Assembly (NCBI GenBank): GCA_963978545.1
Contig: OZ021729.1
Location: forward strand, 8,790,001-8,854,000
Reading direction: 5' to 3'
Source of the DNA: Linyphia triangularis
Lineage: Eukaryota > Arthropoda > Arachnida > Araneae > Linyphiidae
Length of the DNA stretch: 64,000 nt
Position 1 is the first letter of the stretch. The number at the start of each line of letters is the position of its first letter. A model generated the notes under the pieces. The model searched no databases. It had not been told where the DNA came from and was given only the letters and a program-made list of their open reading frames with translations. Of this stretch, positions 21,966 to 35,024 are shown piece by piece. The position numbers and the translations under genes are program-made.

Positions 21966-23098
21966 AGCAACTTTCCAAATCACTATCTGTGGACTCAGTA
22001 GTTCAGAATCCATACAAAACTATGACCCAAAAAATATCAGTAATAGTAACAGAAGGGTGTAGAATGGTAACCATGGATGAATCATTTTTAACTAAAAAAT
22101 TTTATAATTTTATAGCAAATCTCTGCGTATCTAGATAGTTCTAACTGAAAATTTGGATTGGTTAGTGTAGAAATTGTCAGCTACTAAAGCTTCCCCCAAG
22201 GGTTATGCTTTCAATGAGAAAACAGTCCTCTGCATGCGTCTTAGAAGTAAACTCAACCCAGATAACACCCACTGAGCAGACTGTTGAAACTGTTGTTCAC
22301 AATAGCTACCGTGTCAACTCGTTTTTGAAAATATAGCTCTAAAGAAGCTGAACTGTTTATTTTAAGAGCAAATATGTATAGTCAATTGGCTTGGATATTG
22401 CATCTCAGATTATGCATTACATGTCATTTTTTTTTTTTTTATTTATTTATCAGACTTTTTAGACAATTGGGATTTTAATGTTTAAATTTTAGATTTTGTC
22501 ACTCTTCTTGCTATTTTTTACCTAATTTGCACACTTCAAAGTTAAATTTCGTTAATACACACAATTTGTTTATTGTACTATTTTACTTCTATTATAGCTA
22601 TTATAGTGATTTATATTTTCTGGAGAACGAAGGATTTATGTATATGTTTCTAGGTTTTGCTCACTTTCTTTATTAATGCGCATTTCTGAGATTCAGTTAT
22701 AAAAAAAATCAATTCTTGGTGTTCATTCCTTTCTTCCATATCGCCTTTCAATTAATAATATAACCGCGAGTTTCGAATTTAACCCACACAAATGTATTAA
22801 GTCAGAATACACACCGGCATAAAAGAAGAGAACAGTGAGATTTCTCCGATTGCATCAGAGATCGAAATCAGGTTAAATGTCAAAAGCTCGCTGTTTGTAA
22901 TCACAAGTCGACAAAAAGATTATCTCAACCTACCACGACGAAACATTCAATATAAGCAAAGTTCAAGAATGCTCATAATATTCAATTCCACGCCAATTGA
23001 GGAACCATTGATATCGGATTATGTCGGGTGTATTCAGGAGGTGTGGAGAATTCAGACACCCCGCTGCATTGATTACATTTTCCACACCTCTTGTGTTT
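21966..23098. other. Mostly unique sequence, no gene recognised
   Basis: The part at 22780-23098 is less AT-rich than its surroundings and contains an imperfect dyad (GAGGTGTGGA near 23039, TCCACACCTC near 23082). It could be a conserved non-coding element, but nothing in the sequence alone proves that. Confidence 0.35.
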
Positions 23099-23751
23099 GA
23101 TTCTATGCAGGCCCTGATCATCACCTAGGGCCACAAGGCCCTGGCCTTGGGCCCATGATTTTAGGGGGGCCCCGAAATTGCCTGTAAACCTATAACTTTT
23201 AATTCTTTTTGTGAATATCTTTTACAATCTGTATAAAAGAATTTTTACATAAAAATAATTTTGTACTGATCTTGAACAGTCTTTACTATCCCAGTGTATT
23301 TATCATTACTTTACTATCCCAGTGTACAAACCATCATTTAAAAGCGTAAAAAAACAATATTTCTCGAAGAAATATTGAAAGGAAGTCTTGACAAATTAAT
23401 TGCGAGATCAGTAAATGTCGGCTTTGAAGTTGTGAATAATGATGCAGATATTGTTGTCACGGGTATTACGACACATCGTGATCGTGAAATGCAATGCTAC
23501 ATTACAAAGTTTTACCCGTTTTGATTCATAAATTTGGTTATTTGAATTTTTTTTCTTTATTTATGATAAAAAAAATACTTTAAGAAGACAGAGTATATCG
23601 ACATTAATTTATCAACTTTTTCTATATTTAACGTTAATTCATTTGCAACGAGTCAAGCTCATTTCCAATAAATCTCGCATTTGATGAAGGGGCCCCTAAA
23701 AGTGTCCTGGCCTTGGGCCCCAACTTTTCATGATCAGGCCTTGATTCTATG
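23099..23751. mobile_element. Non-autonomous hAT-like element with GATTCTATG duplication
   Basis: Spans about 23108-23742 and begins CAGGCCCTGATCATCACCTA. It ends in the inverse of a similar sequence (CATGATCAGGCCTT). The internal GGCCCTGGCCTTGGGCCC and GTCCTGGCCTTGGGCCCC are also inverted partners. GATTCTATG is repeated at 23099-23107 and 23743-23751, consistent with the 8-bp hAT footprint plus one chance base. No transposase. Confidence 0.82.
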
Positions 23752-25760
23752 GATTACTTTAATGCGTTTTCATAGGTAATTAAACACACACAGAGTTATA
23801 AAAACTATTATACTGTTTATAGACTTTCTTTTGAATATGTAGTGCACAAATGATATTATAAAAAGTGGTTACCTGCAACTGAATTAATGGTTTCAAAGAA
23901 TAAAATATTAAGAAAAAATTATACATAAAAAATAGTTACAATTTTCATCACTGATTCAATTTAAGAACTGACCTGAAATTGCGTGATAGATCTTGATTGA
24001 ATTGTTGTCTTTTTGATTTAAATTAACTTATTAACCATATTGTTAGAACAATAGTTGAAAAGTCCTTTAAACACCATATTTTTACCTAGAGAAGAAATTT
24101 TAACTGATGTTTTTATTTATTTATTTTTGTTTGTTTGTTTTTCCATTTAGAGAAACAAATTTAATTAATGTTTTTATGTATTTCTGAATCATTTCACTTT
24201 TATCTCATTAGTTTTAAGAAGCAAATTTTATAAAGATAGTTTGTTAGTAGAGGCTATAAATGGCTCTAAATTTTAGCTCCCTCTCCCCCCCCCCCCACAC
24301 ACACACAACTTATATTTTATATAATTTTTACATTCTCAGATAGTGTCGATTTATTTTATCAAAAACTTGCAAGAAAATAATTTTTAAGCATTCTGATTTA
24401 AATCGTTAAATGATTGCAAATTTATTTATTGTTTCTCGTTCAAAATATTCCTTTCCGTCTTCAATATAACACACAAAATATATTTTACCGTCTTTCTTAT
24501 ACATATTAACATTATCATGATGTATTTCCTCTATTCATAATTTTATCAGTAATTAAATAACTGAATAAATTTATTATATTTAGGGTCAAAATAAATAAAA
24601 AGAAATCAAATGGAAATAAATAAAAATTTATTTCAACGTCTTTTATTAAAACACATTTCTTCAACTCATATTTTTATTAGTAATTAAATAACTGAGTAAG
24701 TTTATTAAATTAAATTTAGGGGCTAAATATACTTAAAGAAACCAAATGGATATAATTATAGTTTAATTAAATATTATTAATTAACAAAACATTTGTCAAA
24801 ATAAAGATCAAGTCACATTTTTTTAAGGAATTACAGTGGGCTACATAATTTTTAGCCCACATTTAATTTTTAAATGAATAAAACATTACAGAACTTTGCC
24901 TTCAAAATGATGTGGGACAAAACATAATTCAATTATTATAAAGATTATAAAAATATGGCATTCAACAAATATTTTCTCTGTTTTCTCTTTTAGGCTGTTT
25001 TCTCAAAAAGTTATTTTTCCATGTTTTAAACTTTTTTACTCATATTCATAGCATACTTTTACGCAAATAGAAAAACTTTTTTTACTATTATATTTTTATG
25101 CAAATAAAATTACTATTATACTTTTGAAAAAGAAAATTCAAATAATTTTTATAAATTCTAACGAATTAATTTTCTTGTAATTTTTTATAGTTTAGTTTTT
25201 ATAGAAACCATTAAGATTTTCAATTACTCTTTTAATAGGTATTTGTCCACTTCAAATATGTTTTAACTTTCTTCATTCCATGGCATCAGTTGAAAAACTC
25301 ATTAATCAAAGTGGGTCCATTAAAACTAAAAATAAAACATCTTTTCTTCTTAAATTCGTGGTTATAATGCTATTTCCTTGATCGTGATGAAAAATTCTAT
25401 TTAATTTTAATATTTGATTAGTAATATTTGTTACCACGCAGTTTATTTCATTTCCTTTTATCCACTCAACTTTCCCACAGTATTGCTTTCCTCATTTTAA
25501 AAAAATTGTAATCTTTTAATAATTGTTAAAATCGGATACAGAAGAAAAGTGCAAAACATAAGCATTGATAATATTGTATTCAAGGGCATCTCTACATTTA
25601 CTTATTTGGGTAACATAATAAATAATATAAATTAAATACATGAGTGTATAAATATTAAAAAAAAAAAAAAAAAATGAAAAGAGAGCATTCTTTGCCAACC
25701 ATAAAATTTTTAAGAGTAAAATAATTACAAATCTATAAGACTATAATTAGACCAAATAAT
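23752..25760. other. AT-rich sequence, nothing recognised
   Basis: A C-run followed by (AC)n occurs near 24283-24306 and a poly-A run near 25657. No coding or RNA signal. Confidence 0.5.
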
Positions 25761-25761
25761 A

Positions 25762-26174
25762 ATGGTGCAGAAATATGAATCCTGTCAGAAAGGGATGCAT
25801 CTAACTTTAAAAACGTTATTCTAAGAAAAATATTTGGACCTATAAGATAAAGACAGATGGAAAGTAAGATAAAATAATGAAATTGAAAGACTAATTGAAG
25901 GAAAGAACATTGTAAAATTTATTAAAGCAAAAAGAATACAGTGGATGGGACACGTTGAGAGAATGAGTAACATAGATATGCCAAAAAGAATTATGAAGGA
26001 TAAACTTTATAAAACAAGAAAAAAAGGTGGACAAAATTTGAGATGGTGTGACCAAGTCGAAGAAGATATAAAATTTTTAAAAGTGAAAATTAGACAAAGA
26101 ATTCCAAAAAAAGAGGGATTTGGAAATCAATTGTAGAAAAAGCCAAGGCCCACCATGGCTGTAGCGATGGATAA
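25762..26174 (+). pseudogene. 3' end of an RTE-like LINE ORF with frameshifts
   Basis: The uninterrupted part (25945-26136) reads GHVERMSNIDMPKRIMKDKL and GGQNLRWCDQVEEDIKFLK. After a frameshift near 26117 it continues WKSIVEKAKAHHGCSDG and TAA at 26172. The R.QWMGH..RM / R.RW.D.V..D / W...V..AK.HHGC order is the tail of RTE-type retrotransposon polyproteins. Upstream, ILRKIFGP belongs to the same protein but several stops intervene. The 3' end carries a short GAAGAAGAA tail. The reverse transcriptase core is absent. Confidence 0.85.
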
Positions 26175-26387
26175 GAAGAAGAATCTTTTAATAATAATTT
26201 TTTGGGATATAAAGGTAGAATCGTTCGAAGTATTTCTATTAAGTTAATTTTTTTTAAAAATGGATGTTTTTTTAGAATGTTGCTTTTTAATTAAAATATT
26301 TGCAACCTTTTAGTTCAGATTATAGAAAAGTGACTTGGAATTTTTGAAAAGTTAACAAAACCAGTTTTGAAAAAATGTGTTCCTAAT

Positions 26388-26905
26388 GTTTACTTTCAAT
26401 TACCCACATGTTAACGTAAGGTAATTAAAGTATTCTTTTCGTTCAAAAAAAAAAATTCATTTTTTTTCCGTATCTTTACGTTTTGGAGCATCCTGATTTC
26501 AAGAAAGTGGTCTAGAAAAAATGCCTGTCTGTGCGTACGAGGCATAACTCCCGAACGAATTGACTTAGGAAGGTTTAAATTTGGTGTATGGGCTAGTGGT
26601 GGCTATGGGACCTACCATTAAGGTTTTCGTTAAAATTGCGCATGCGTATAAGGTTGAAATCATGAAAAATCATGTTTTTCAGCAATTGTTAAAAAAAGGC
26701 TATAATGATTTCGAGTAAAATTGTTGTGCTAATGCCTCTCAAGTTATTCTAAACATCCGCATCTCCGAAACTCGCGTGGAAATTATTGCAGTGAAAATAT
26801 GAAAACGGTAAATAACAACATTCCGTATCTTATTTGAAAACAATGACCAATATTTGAATGTAATTAAAAGTCGTGCGATGTTCCACACTCCTAATTTTTA
26901 TAAAT
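26388..26905 (-). repeat. Dispersed repeat family C, minus-strand copy
   Basis: Reverse complement of the family C blocks (CATGTTTTTCAGCAATTG, TTTGGAGCATCCTGATTT, GTTCCACACTCCTAATTTT). Lies about 135 bp from a second minus-strand copy, so the two form a near-tandem pair. Confidence 0.75.
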
Positions 26906-27039
26906 TTTACTTGCAATTGTCGCACAAGACAAGAGTTTCTTACCAAATACCTTTTGCATTTTAATAAGACTGCAAATGAGTTCCTACGTATAACAAATAA
27001 TTAGGTAATGAAACTATAGTATTTGGTCAAAGAATTTTG

Positions 27040-27735
27040 TTCTTTTTTTTTTTTTTTTTTTCCCTTCACATTTTGGAACACTTTGATTTCATAAAAGTGA
27101 TGTAGAAAAAATGCATCTCTCCCTGTGCGTGGTTAGTATGACTCCCGATCAAATTGACCTACGATGTTCAAATTCGGTGTGTGAGTTGGTGATGGAACAG
27201 GGACCTACCTCTCAGGTTTTCGCCAAAATAACGCATGCGCATAATATATTTCAGTAATTGCCTTTGAAAAAATCATGTTTTTCAGTAATTGCTAAAAAAC
27301 AGCTCTAACGAATTTTGTTCAAAATCGCTGTGGTAATGCCTCTTAAGGTGATCTAAACATCCCCACCTCCGAAATTCCTGTTAAAATGCTTTGATGGCGT
27401 AAAAAGTTGAAAAACGAATGCCTTTAACACAGAGTTCGCTTTTCTTGAGCATACCTCATCAACGATCGTTTTTTCATCTCTCCTCAGTTTCACTTACAAG
27501 AAAGGATAATATAAGAATTATCAAAAAGTATACCGCCAAAATCATCATTTTGACGGAGGTTCTTTTTTTTTTTTTTTAAAGACCCATTCAAGAATTATCA
27601 CAAAAAATATCGCCAAACTGGACATTTTTGCTAAATGAATGACGAAAATATAAAAACAGTAAATGACACAAATCCATGTCAGTATTATAGTGTAATTGAA
27701 AGTTGTGCTATGTTCCACACCCCTAATTTCACAGT
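27040..27735 (-). repeat. Dispersed repeat family C, longest minus-strand copy
   Basis: Carries the same ordered blocks (TTTTGGAACACTTTGATTTC, CATGTTTTTCAGTAATTGC, TGTTCCACACCCCTAATTTC). It contains T-rich tracts, no coding frame and no clear terminal repeat. Confidence 0.75.
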
Positions 27736-28301
27736 ATTTTTAGCTTTCTTGTCGATGATGAACATAAGTCAGCATTGAAGAATTTATATGATTAGCACTC
27801 AGACATCTTTAGAACTAGTTCCTGTAAATACTACTTGCACTCACAACTTGCAAGTGCGCATCTGCTCACTTTCAAAATCACCTACGCTTCTTTTGAATTG
27901 TAAACTTCTGTGGTTTATCGTATACTTTGAAGTCGCCCACCACTTTACGCTTCCTTGATCATGACGATATGTGCGAGGATTGGGTTTAGATAATGACTAC
28001 GGCCATGGTAGTCCTGGGACTTGAGTAATATATGCTGCAATTCGTATTAAATAATGAAAAATATTATGCATACTCCCGCCTATTAATTACAGACCTGATG
28101 TCAATATTTTATAGAACTCTTTTTTTTTTTTTTTAACGAAATCGGCACGTGTACTCGTTTAGGCATATTTTCGAGTCTTCAAGGTTATAAATGCAATTTA
28201 CTGTTCTAAAGCAAAAAGGTGTAATTTCTGGTGCCGTAACTGTTTTAAAGCCAAAGATAATTTATGAAAAAAAGTGGGAAATTCTCTGGCTGACGCACGG
28301 G

Positions 28302-30874
28302 ACATTTTGGCTCTTTTTTCTACTCGTAAACAGATAAGAAGTATAAAATTAAAATGAATATATTGGTTATGTTTTTATTTTATATAATATAACTTGATGG
28401 CAAAGTAATATAAAACAAATTAATTTTACTGAGTCAGATATGGATTTAGTTAGTGATTGACTTATAAATGCATATTTGATCTAATTAAAGTAATTATTTT
28501 TCTCAATGTAACTTTTCCACCAACTAGAGTCAAAGACATTTTGGCTCTTTTTTCTACTCGGAAACAGATAAGAAGTATAAAATTAAAATGAATATATTGG
28601 TTATGTTTTTATTTTATATAATATAACTTGATGGCAAAGTAATATAAAACAAATTAATTTTACTGAGTCAGATATGGATTTAGTCAGTGATTGACTTATA
28701 AATGCATATTTGATCTAATTAAAGTAAATATTTTTCTCAATGTAACTTTTCCACAAACTAGAGTCAAAGACATTTTGGCTCTTTTTTCTACTCGTAAACA
28801 GATAAGAAGTATAAAATTAAAATGAATATATTGGTTATGTTTTTATTTTATATAATATAACTTGATGGCAAAGTAATATAAAACAAATTAATTTTACTGA
28901 GTCAGATATGGATTTAGTCAGTGATTGACTTATAAATGCATATTTGATCTAATTAAAGTAATTATTTTTCTCAATGTAACTTTTCCACCAACTAGAGTCA
29001 AAGACATTTTGGCTCTTTTTTCTACTCGTAAACAGAAAAGAAGTATAAAATTAAAATGAATATATTGGTTATGTTTTTATTTTATATAATATAACTTGAT
29101 GGCAAAGTAATATAAAACAAATTAATTTTACTGAGTCAGATATGGATTTAGTCAGTGATTGACTTATAAATGCATATTTGATCTAATTAAAGTAATTATT
29201 TTTCTCAATGTAACTTTTCCACAAACTAGAGTCAAAGACATTTTGGCTCTTTTTTCTACTCGTAAACAGATAAGAAGTATAAAATTAAAATGAATATATT
29301 GGTTATGTTTTTATTTTATATAATATAACTTGATGGCAAAGTAATATAAAACAAATTAATTTTACTGAGTCAGATATGGATTTAGTCAGTGATTGACTTA
29401 TAAATGCATATTTGATCTAATTAAAGTAATTATTTTTCTCAATGTAATTTTTCCACCAACTAGAGTCAAAGACATTTTGGCTCTTTTTTCTACTCGTAAA
29501 CAGAAAAGAAGTATAAAATTAAAATGAATATATTGGTTATGTTTTTATTTTATATAATATAACTTGATGGCAAAGTAATATAAAACAAATTAATTTTACT
29601 GAGTCAGATATGGATTTAGTCAGTGATTGACTTATAAATGCATATTTGATCTAATTAAAGTAATTATTTTTCTCAATGTAACTTTTCCACCAACTAGAGT
29701 CAAAGACATTTTGGCTCTTTTTTCTACTCGTAAACAGATAAGAAGTATAAAATTAAAATGAATATATTGGTTATGTTTTTATTTTATATAATATAACTTG
29801 ATGGCAAAGTAATATAAAACAAATTAATTTTACTGAGTCAGATATGGATTTAGTCAGTGATTGACTTATAAATGCATATTTGATCTAATTAAAGTAATTA
29901 TTTTTCTCAATGTAACTTTTCCACAAACTAGAGTCAAAGACATTTTGGCTCTTTTTTCTACTCGTAAACAGATAAGAAGTATAAAATTAAAATGAATATA
30001 TTGGTTATGTTTTTATTTTATATAATATAACTTGATGGCAAAGTAATATAAAACAAATTAATTTTACTGAGTCAGATATGGATTTAGTCAGTGATTGACT
30101 TATAAATGCATATTTGATCTAATTAAAGTAATTATTTTTCTCAATGTAATTTTTCCACCAACTAGAGTCAAAGACATTTTGGCTCTTTTTTCTACTCGTA
30201 AACAGAAAAGAAGTATAAAATTAAAATGAATATATTGGTTATGTTTTTATTTTATATAATATAACTTGATGGCAAAGTAATATAAAACAAATTAATTTTA
30301 CTGAGTCAGATATGGATTTAGTCAGTGATTGACTTATAAATGCATATTTGATCTAATTAAAGTAATTATTTTTCTCAATGTAACTTTTCCACCAACTAGA
30401 GTCAAAGACATTTTGGCTCTTTTTTCTACTCGTAAACAGATAAGAAGTATAAAATTAAAATGAATATATTGGTTATGTTTTTATTTTATATAATATAACT
30501 TGATGGCAAAGTAATATAAAACAAATTAATTTTACTGAATCAGATATGGATTTAGTCAGTGAATGACTTATAAATGCATATTTGATCTAATTAAAGTAAT
30601 TATTTTTCTCAATGTAACTTTTCCACCAACTAGAGTCAAAGACATTTTGGCTCTTTTTTCTACTCGTAAACAGATAAGAAGTATAAAATTAAAATGAATA
30701 TATTGGTTATGTTTTTATTTTATACAATATAACTTGATGGCAAAGTAATATAAAACAAATTAATTTTACTGAGTCAGATATGGATTTAGTCAGTGATTGA
30801 CTTATAAATGCATATTTGATCTAATTAAAGTAATTATTTTTCTCAATGTAACTTTTCCACCAACTAGAGTCAAA
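28302..30874. repeat. Tandem array, 11 copies of a 234-bp unit
   Basis: Unit starts fall at 28302, 28535, 28769, 29003, 29237, 29471, 29705, 29939, 30173, 30407 and 30641. All are 234 bp except the first (233). Each begins GACATTTTGGCTCTTTTTTC and ends CAACTAGAGTCAAA. Copies are almost identical, differing at a few diagnostic sites (ACAGATAAG/ACAGAAAAG, CCACCAACT/CCACAAACT, TAACTTTT/TAATTTTT). The pattern of variants suggests a duplicated trimer (units 4-6 and 7-9). No coding frame. A diverged single relative lies at 37741-38480. Confidence 0.97.
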
Positions 30875-33049
30875 TAAAACGATAACATAACTACTAGATT
30901 CGTCATAATTTTGCAGATACAAAATGTCTCGTGCATATAGCAGAGAATTGCTCAGTTTTGATTTTATATTCAAACTCCTACAAAATTGAAGCTTTTGATA
31001 ACCTAGTATTTTATTTTGTCTTGACAACCGTGGTAACTGCTAAACCGGACAAAGAGCCTCAACAATACGTCATTTTCTAAAAGGTAAATAATTGGTAGTT
31101 AGCTCTTTTTTTTTCTTGTAAAATTCTAATGTACATACAAAGCATTTTTTTATTCCGTTATTTATAATTATGTGTCCCACATAACGGATTTTGCACAGTA
31201 CATCCGTCATCAACATTTGCAGGAGCTCCAACAGATATCTGATTCTTAAATTTTTATGTAAAAATTTTTATGCAATATCATCCCAATTTAATCAAATGTA
31301 ATAAGTGATATAATTGCACACTAAAAAAACTTGCCTATGGCAGCATTGCGATGTCTAATACAGTCTTAAAAAAGAAATGCAAATAATTATCAAGCATTTC
31401 GGTATTCATGCAATGAATCTTCCATAATAATACTCAAGCTACTCTACATTCTGTGAAATAGGACTGTACCTTATAACTTATATCTTATACAAAATACCGG
31501 CCCGTTTCCATATGAAGTCGACATTCACAACTAAAATTATGAATTCTACTGTCTAATAGTTTTTATAAAATGCACTTCATGAATGACCACGTCATATCCC
31601 TCGACAGCAACTGCTTTTTAATTGGATACTTTAATTCTAAAGTTCAAAATTATTTGTAAAGGTGTCACTGTGATTGTTCAAAAGTATTGAATGATAATTG
31701 TGCTGACAAAAATTCTACTCTAAATAATATCATGTGCAAGGTCTTATACCACATGAAATGAGCTCACCAAATATGAGATACTTTTTTTTTTCTTTTACTG
31801 ATCGAAATTTTCAGTACTGAAATTCCAAATGTATATCCTCATATTGGATTAATTAAATATATTTTCAGAGGAAATAAAATATTCTGCTATTTTCACCCAA
31901 GGTTCTATTATAAAATGGTACGTGTTCCTCATTGAATTTAAATCCAGAAATTTTACTGGAAAAAGTGAATATGTGGACATAAAAGTGAAAACATAAAAAG
32001 TTTGGTAAAAAAAAAATGTTCTGCTATTAATACGTTTTATAAAATTTTAAATTGAGCACACATATTCAGATTTGTATCAAATTTCGACCACAAACAACTT
32101 CATGTTGAAAAAACTTGTAAATTTACTTTTTTATATACTTATTATTATAACTTTACATTGTATTTATTTAAAATACTTTAGTCCGTGCTTGTGCTACTAA
32201 TCAAATTCATTTTAGGCATAAGGTTGCCTTAAATTTCATTAAGGAAGATGTATAGCACTATTAACTCAAATTAATTACTTACATAAGATGCACATTTCCG
32301 CTCTAGACAGTAGACAACACTAAACCATGTATTGACTTGTTTAAACGCGAGAATCACCGATTTGTGGTTGCAAACCTGTTATAGAAATAGCAGCTCAATT
32401 AAGAATGCTTTATTGTAGGGGGGGAAAGAGGGGGGGGAGGGGAACGATGAATGGTGATTTAGAATGGTTCGAAATAAATTATGTGTTTCGTATTTAAATT
32501 AGTAGTATAGTCACATATTAATATAATTTTCAATTTACCCTATTCCTCACTTTTACCAGTAAGCCAGTAGAAAGTGTTTATGAAATAAAAATTTTATATA
32601 CATTGGTTAAAAAAGTTTTAATAAATAGTACTTCTTTTAATAATTTTCTCCTATCTCCCGGTATAATTAGCCTGATCAACTTAGTTTTGATTGTTTTAGA
32701 GGCAAGTAACTTTCATATAGCCACAAAAAATGCTAACAAGTTTTTCAGGATTTTCTTTTTATATCATTTTTTCCAAACTTTAAAATGCAACCTCATAACG
32801 AATTGTTTGTCGTTGGGTACTAACTTCGTATTAACAAGGTTAATTATTTTTATTGAAGTCATGGCCCAAAATCAACACTGCCTGTAGACATTCTAAAATA
32901 ACAGGACTTACGTTGCAAGGAAGAAGTGCACTTTTCAGGAAAACTTTCGTAAAGTCCTAAACGTACTCTCGGGCACTCACTTAAGAAAAAATTTCCAGGC
33001 ATCGACCATCTATCAAAATCAACATCGTATCTGATCATTTTTCTAAGAT
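30875..33049. other. AT-rich sequence, no gene recognised
   Basis: The first ~150 bp align loosely with sequence after the single-copy relative of the 234-bp unit near 38430-38510 (CAGAGAATTGC shared). A G-rich run occurs near 32418. The 94-residue frame at 32603-32887 has no recognisable motif. Confidence 0.45.
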
Positions 33050-33452
33050 AAAGTCCTTAGTAAGGAACATTCCCTATACTCACTATAGTACTTTTTTTAT
33101 AACTCAGTGTATTTAGAAACTACTTTGTATAAAACATTGAAATTTAGTGAGTAGGTATGAAAACGATCACTTAATGAAATGGCATAAATTAAAAACTCGA
33201 TAATAGAGTTTAATATATTTTATTTTATATTTAAAATCCTTACATCAATGCGTACCTTCACCTGGTTTGGTCTTTTGCTATTTTAATTTTCATTTATAAA
33301 AGATAGACATTAAATTAAAACAATTTATGTTATTTTCTTAAGTGATCTGATTCGAACCTACTGACCAAATTTATTTTTCTAAATGAACTAGACTAGAAGA
33401 TTGTAACATTGTAGGTATAGGGAATGATCCTTACTATAGATTGGGACAAGCT
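33050..33452 (-). mobile_element. Family A MITE, complete copy
   Basis: Both arms are present: CATTCCCTATACTCACTAT near 33068 and its inverse GGTATAGGGAATGATCC near 33413. The centre is inverted relative to the other copies (ACCTGGTTTGGTCTTTTGC), as expected for a palindromic-armed element inserted in the other direction. No coding frame. Arms are about 150 bp. Confidence 0.85.
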
Positions 33453-33454
33453 TA

Positions 33455-33797
33455 TTTAAGCTCATTGAAAACTCTACAACAATTCGTGAATCAATTTTAC
33501 TACTCTCTGATTGACTGATTGGAACGATGTGTAACCGATTCATTAAAACTATAGTATCCGTGGTTAGAAAAGAAAAATAATAATTAAAATTTAAACTTAA
33601 AAGCGCTTATTTTCTTTTTGTTATCAACATATATCTAAGATTAATACCAAACTATGTACGCAGATTATTAATATTACTGTAAAAGTTGGGATTTGTCCGG
33701 AACTATATCTTTACGCTGAAGAATCTATCCGACAGCGTATACTCAATCCGACAGCGTATACTGAAGGCTCAAATAATGTCCCGAGGTATAGACACTG
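33455..33797 (-). repeat. Dispersed repeat family D, uninterrupted copy
   Basis: Reverse complement of 20865-21000 joined to 21769-21965. It crosses the solo-LTR insertion point without interruption and so supplies the empty-site sequence. It contains a local duplication of ATCCGACAGCGTATACT. Confidence 0.8.
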
Positions 33798-33830
33798 ATC
33801 TCTACACTACAACTTCTGGATTGCTTATAA

Positions 33831-34855
33831 ACCATTTCTGCACTGCACGCAGATGATGTCATTTGAATAATTCTGCTTATAAACCGTTCCTGCACTGCAA
33901 GCAGATGATGTCATTTGAATAATTCTGCTTATAAACCGTTCCTGCATTGCAAGCAGATGCTGTCATTTGAATACTTCTGCTTATAGACCGTTCCTGCATT
34001 ACAAGCAGATGATGTCATTTGAATACTTCTGCTTATAAACCGTTTCTGCACTACAAGCAGATGATTTCATTTGAATACTTCTGCTTATAAATCGTTTCTG
34101 CACTGCAAGCAGATGATGTCATTTGATTACTTCTGCTTATAAACCGTTTATACACTGCACGCAGATGATGTCATTTGAATACTTCTGCTTATAAACTGTT
34201 TCTACACTGCACGCAGATGATGTTATTTGAATACTTCTGCTTATAAACCGTTTCTGCACTACAAGCAGATGATGTCATTTGAATACTTCTGCTTATTGAC
34301 CGTTTCTGCACTGCAAGCAGATGATGTCATTTGAATACTTCTGCTTATAGACCGTTTCTGCACTTCAAGCAGATTATGTCATTTGAATATTTCTGCTTAT
34401 AAACCGTTCCTGCACTGCAAGCAGATGATTTCATTTGAATACTTCTGCTTATAAACCGTTTCTGCACTGTAAGCAGATGATGTCATTTGAATACTTCTGC
34501 TTATAAACTGTTTCTACACTGCACGCAGATGATGTCATTTGAATACTTCTGCTTATAAATCGTTTCTGCACTGCAAGCAGATGATGTCATTTGATTACTT
34601 CTGCTTATAAACCGTTTCTGCACTGCACGCATATGATGTCATTTGAATACTTCTGCTTATAAACCATTTTAGCACTGCACGCAGATGATGTCATTTGAAT
34701 ATTTCTGCTTATAGACCGTTTCTGCACTGCAAGCAGATGATGTCATTTGAATACTTCTGCTTATAAATCGTTTCTACACTGCAAGCAGATGATGTCATTT
34801 GAATACTTCTACTTATAAACCGTTCCTGCACTGCAAGATGTCATTTGAATACTTC
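33831..34855. repeat. 52-bp minisatellite, 20 copies
   Basis: The unit consensus contains TGCTTATAAACCGTTTCTGC, ACTGCAAGCAGATGATG and TCATTTGAATACTTC. The spacing is 52 bp throughout; the last copy is shortened. Most units hold AAGCAGA and TCTGCTT, which can pair around an 18-nt loop, and a TGATGTCA octamer. Copies differ from one another by a few percent. No open frame. Confidence 0.96.
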
Positions 34856-35024
34856 CCCCCGGAATGCTTTGAAATAGATTGCCCATAGTTACGAACACAT
34901 TTTAACTAGCTTTTGGGAAAGTTGATAGAATATATCTCTATGATAATTATTAAGCTTTCTTAGACTTCAAGTCAATAACCAAGCATGCGCTGTCCAGAAA
35001 TTGTAGTAGAGATTAGTGGGTGTA

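Noticed and set aside
28302..30874. Tandemly repeated small gene
   Set aside because: No frame is conserved through the 234-bp unit; all frames are closed by stops, and the variation is not codon-like.
33831..34855. CRISPR-like array
   Set aside because: The units are contiguous near-identical 52-bp copies with no variable spacers, and the genome is eukaryotic.
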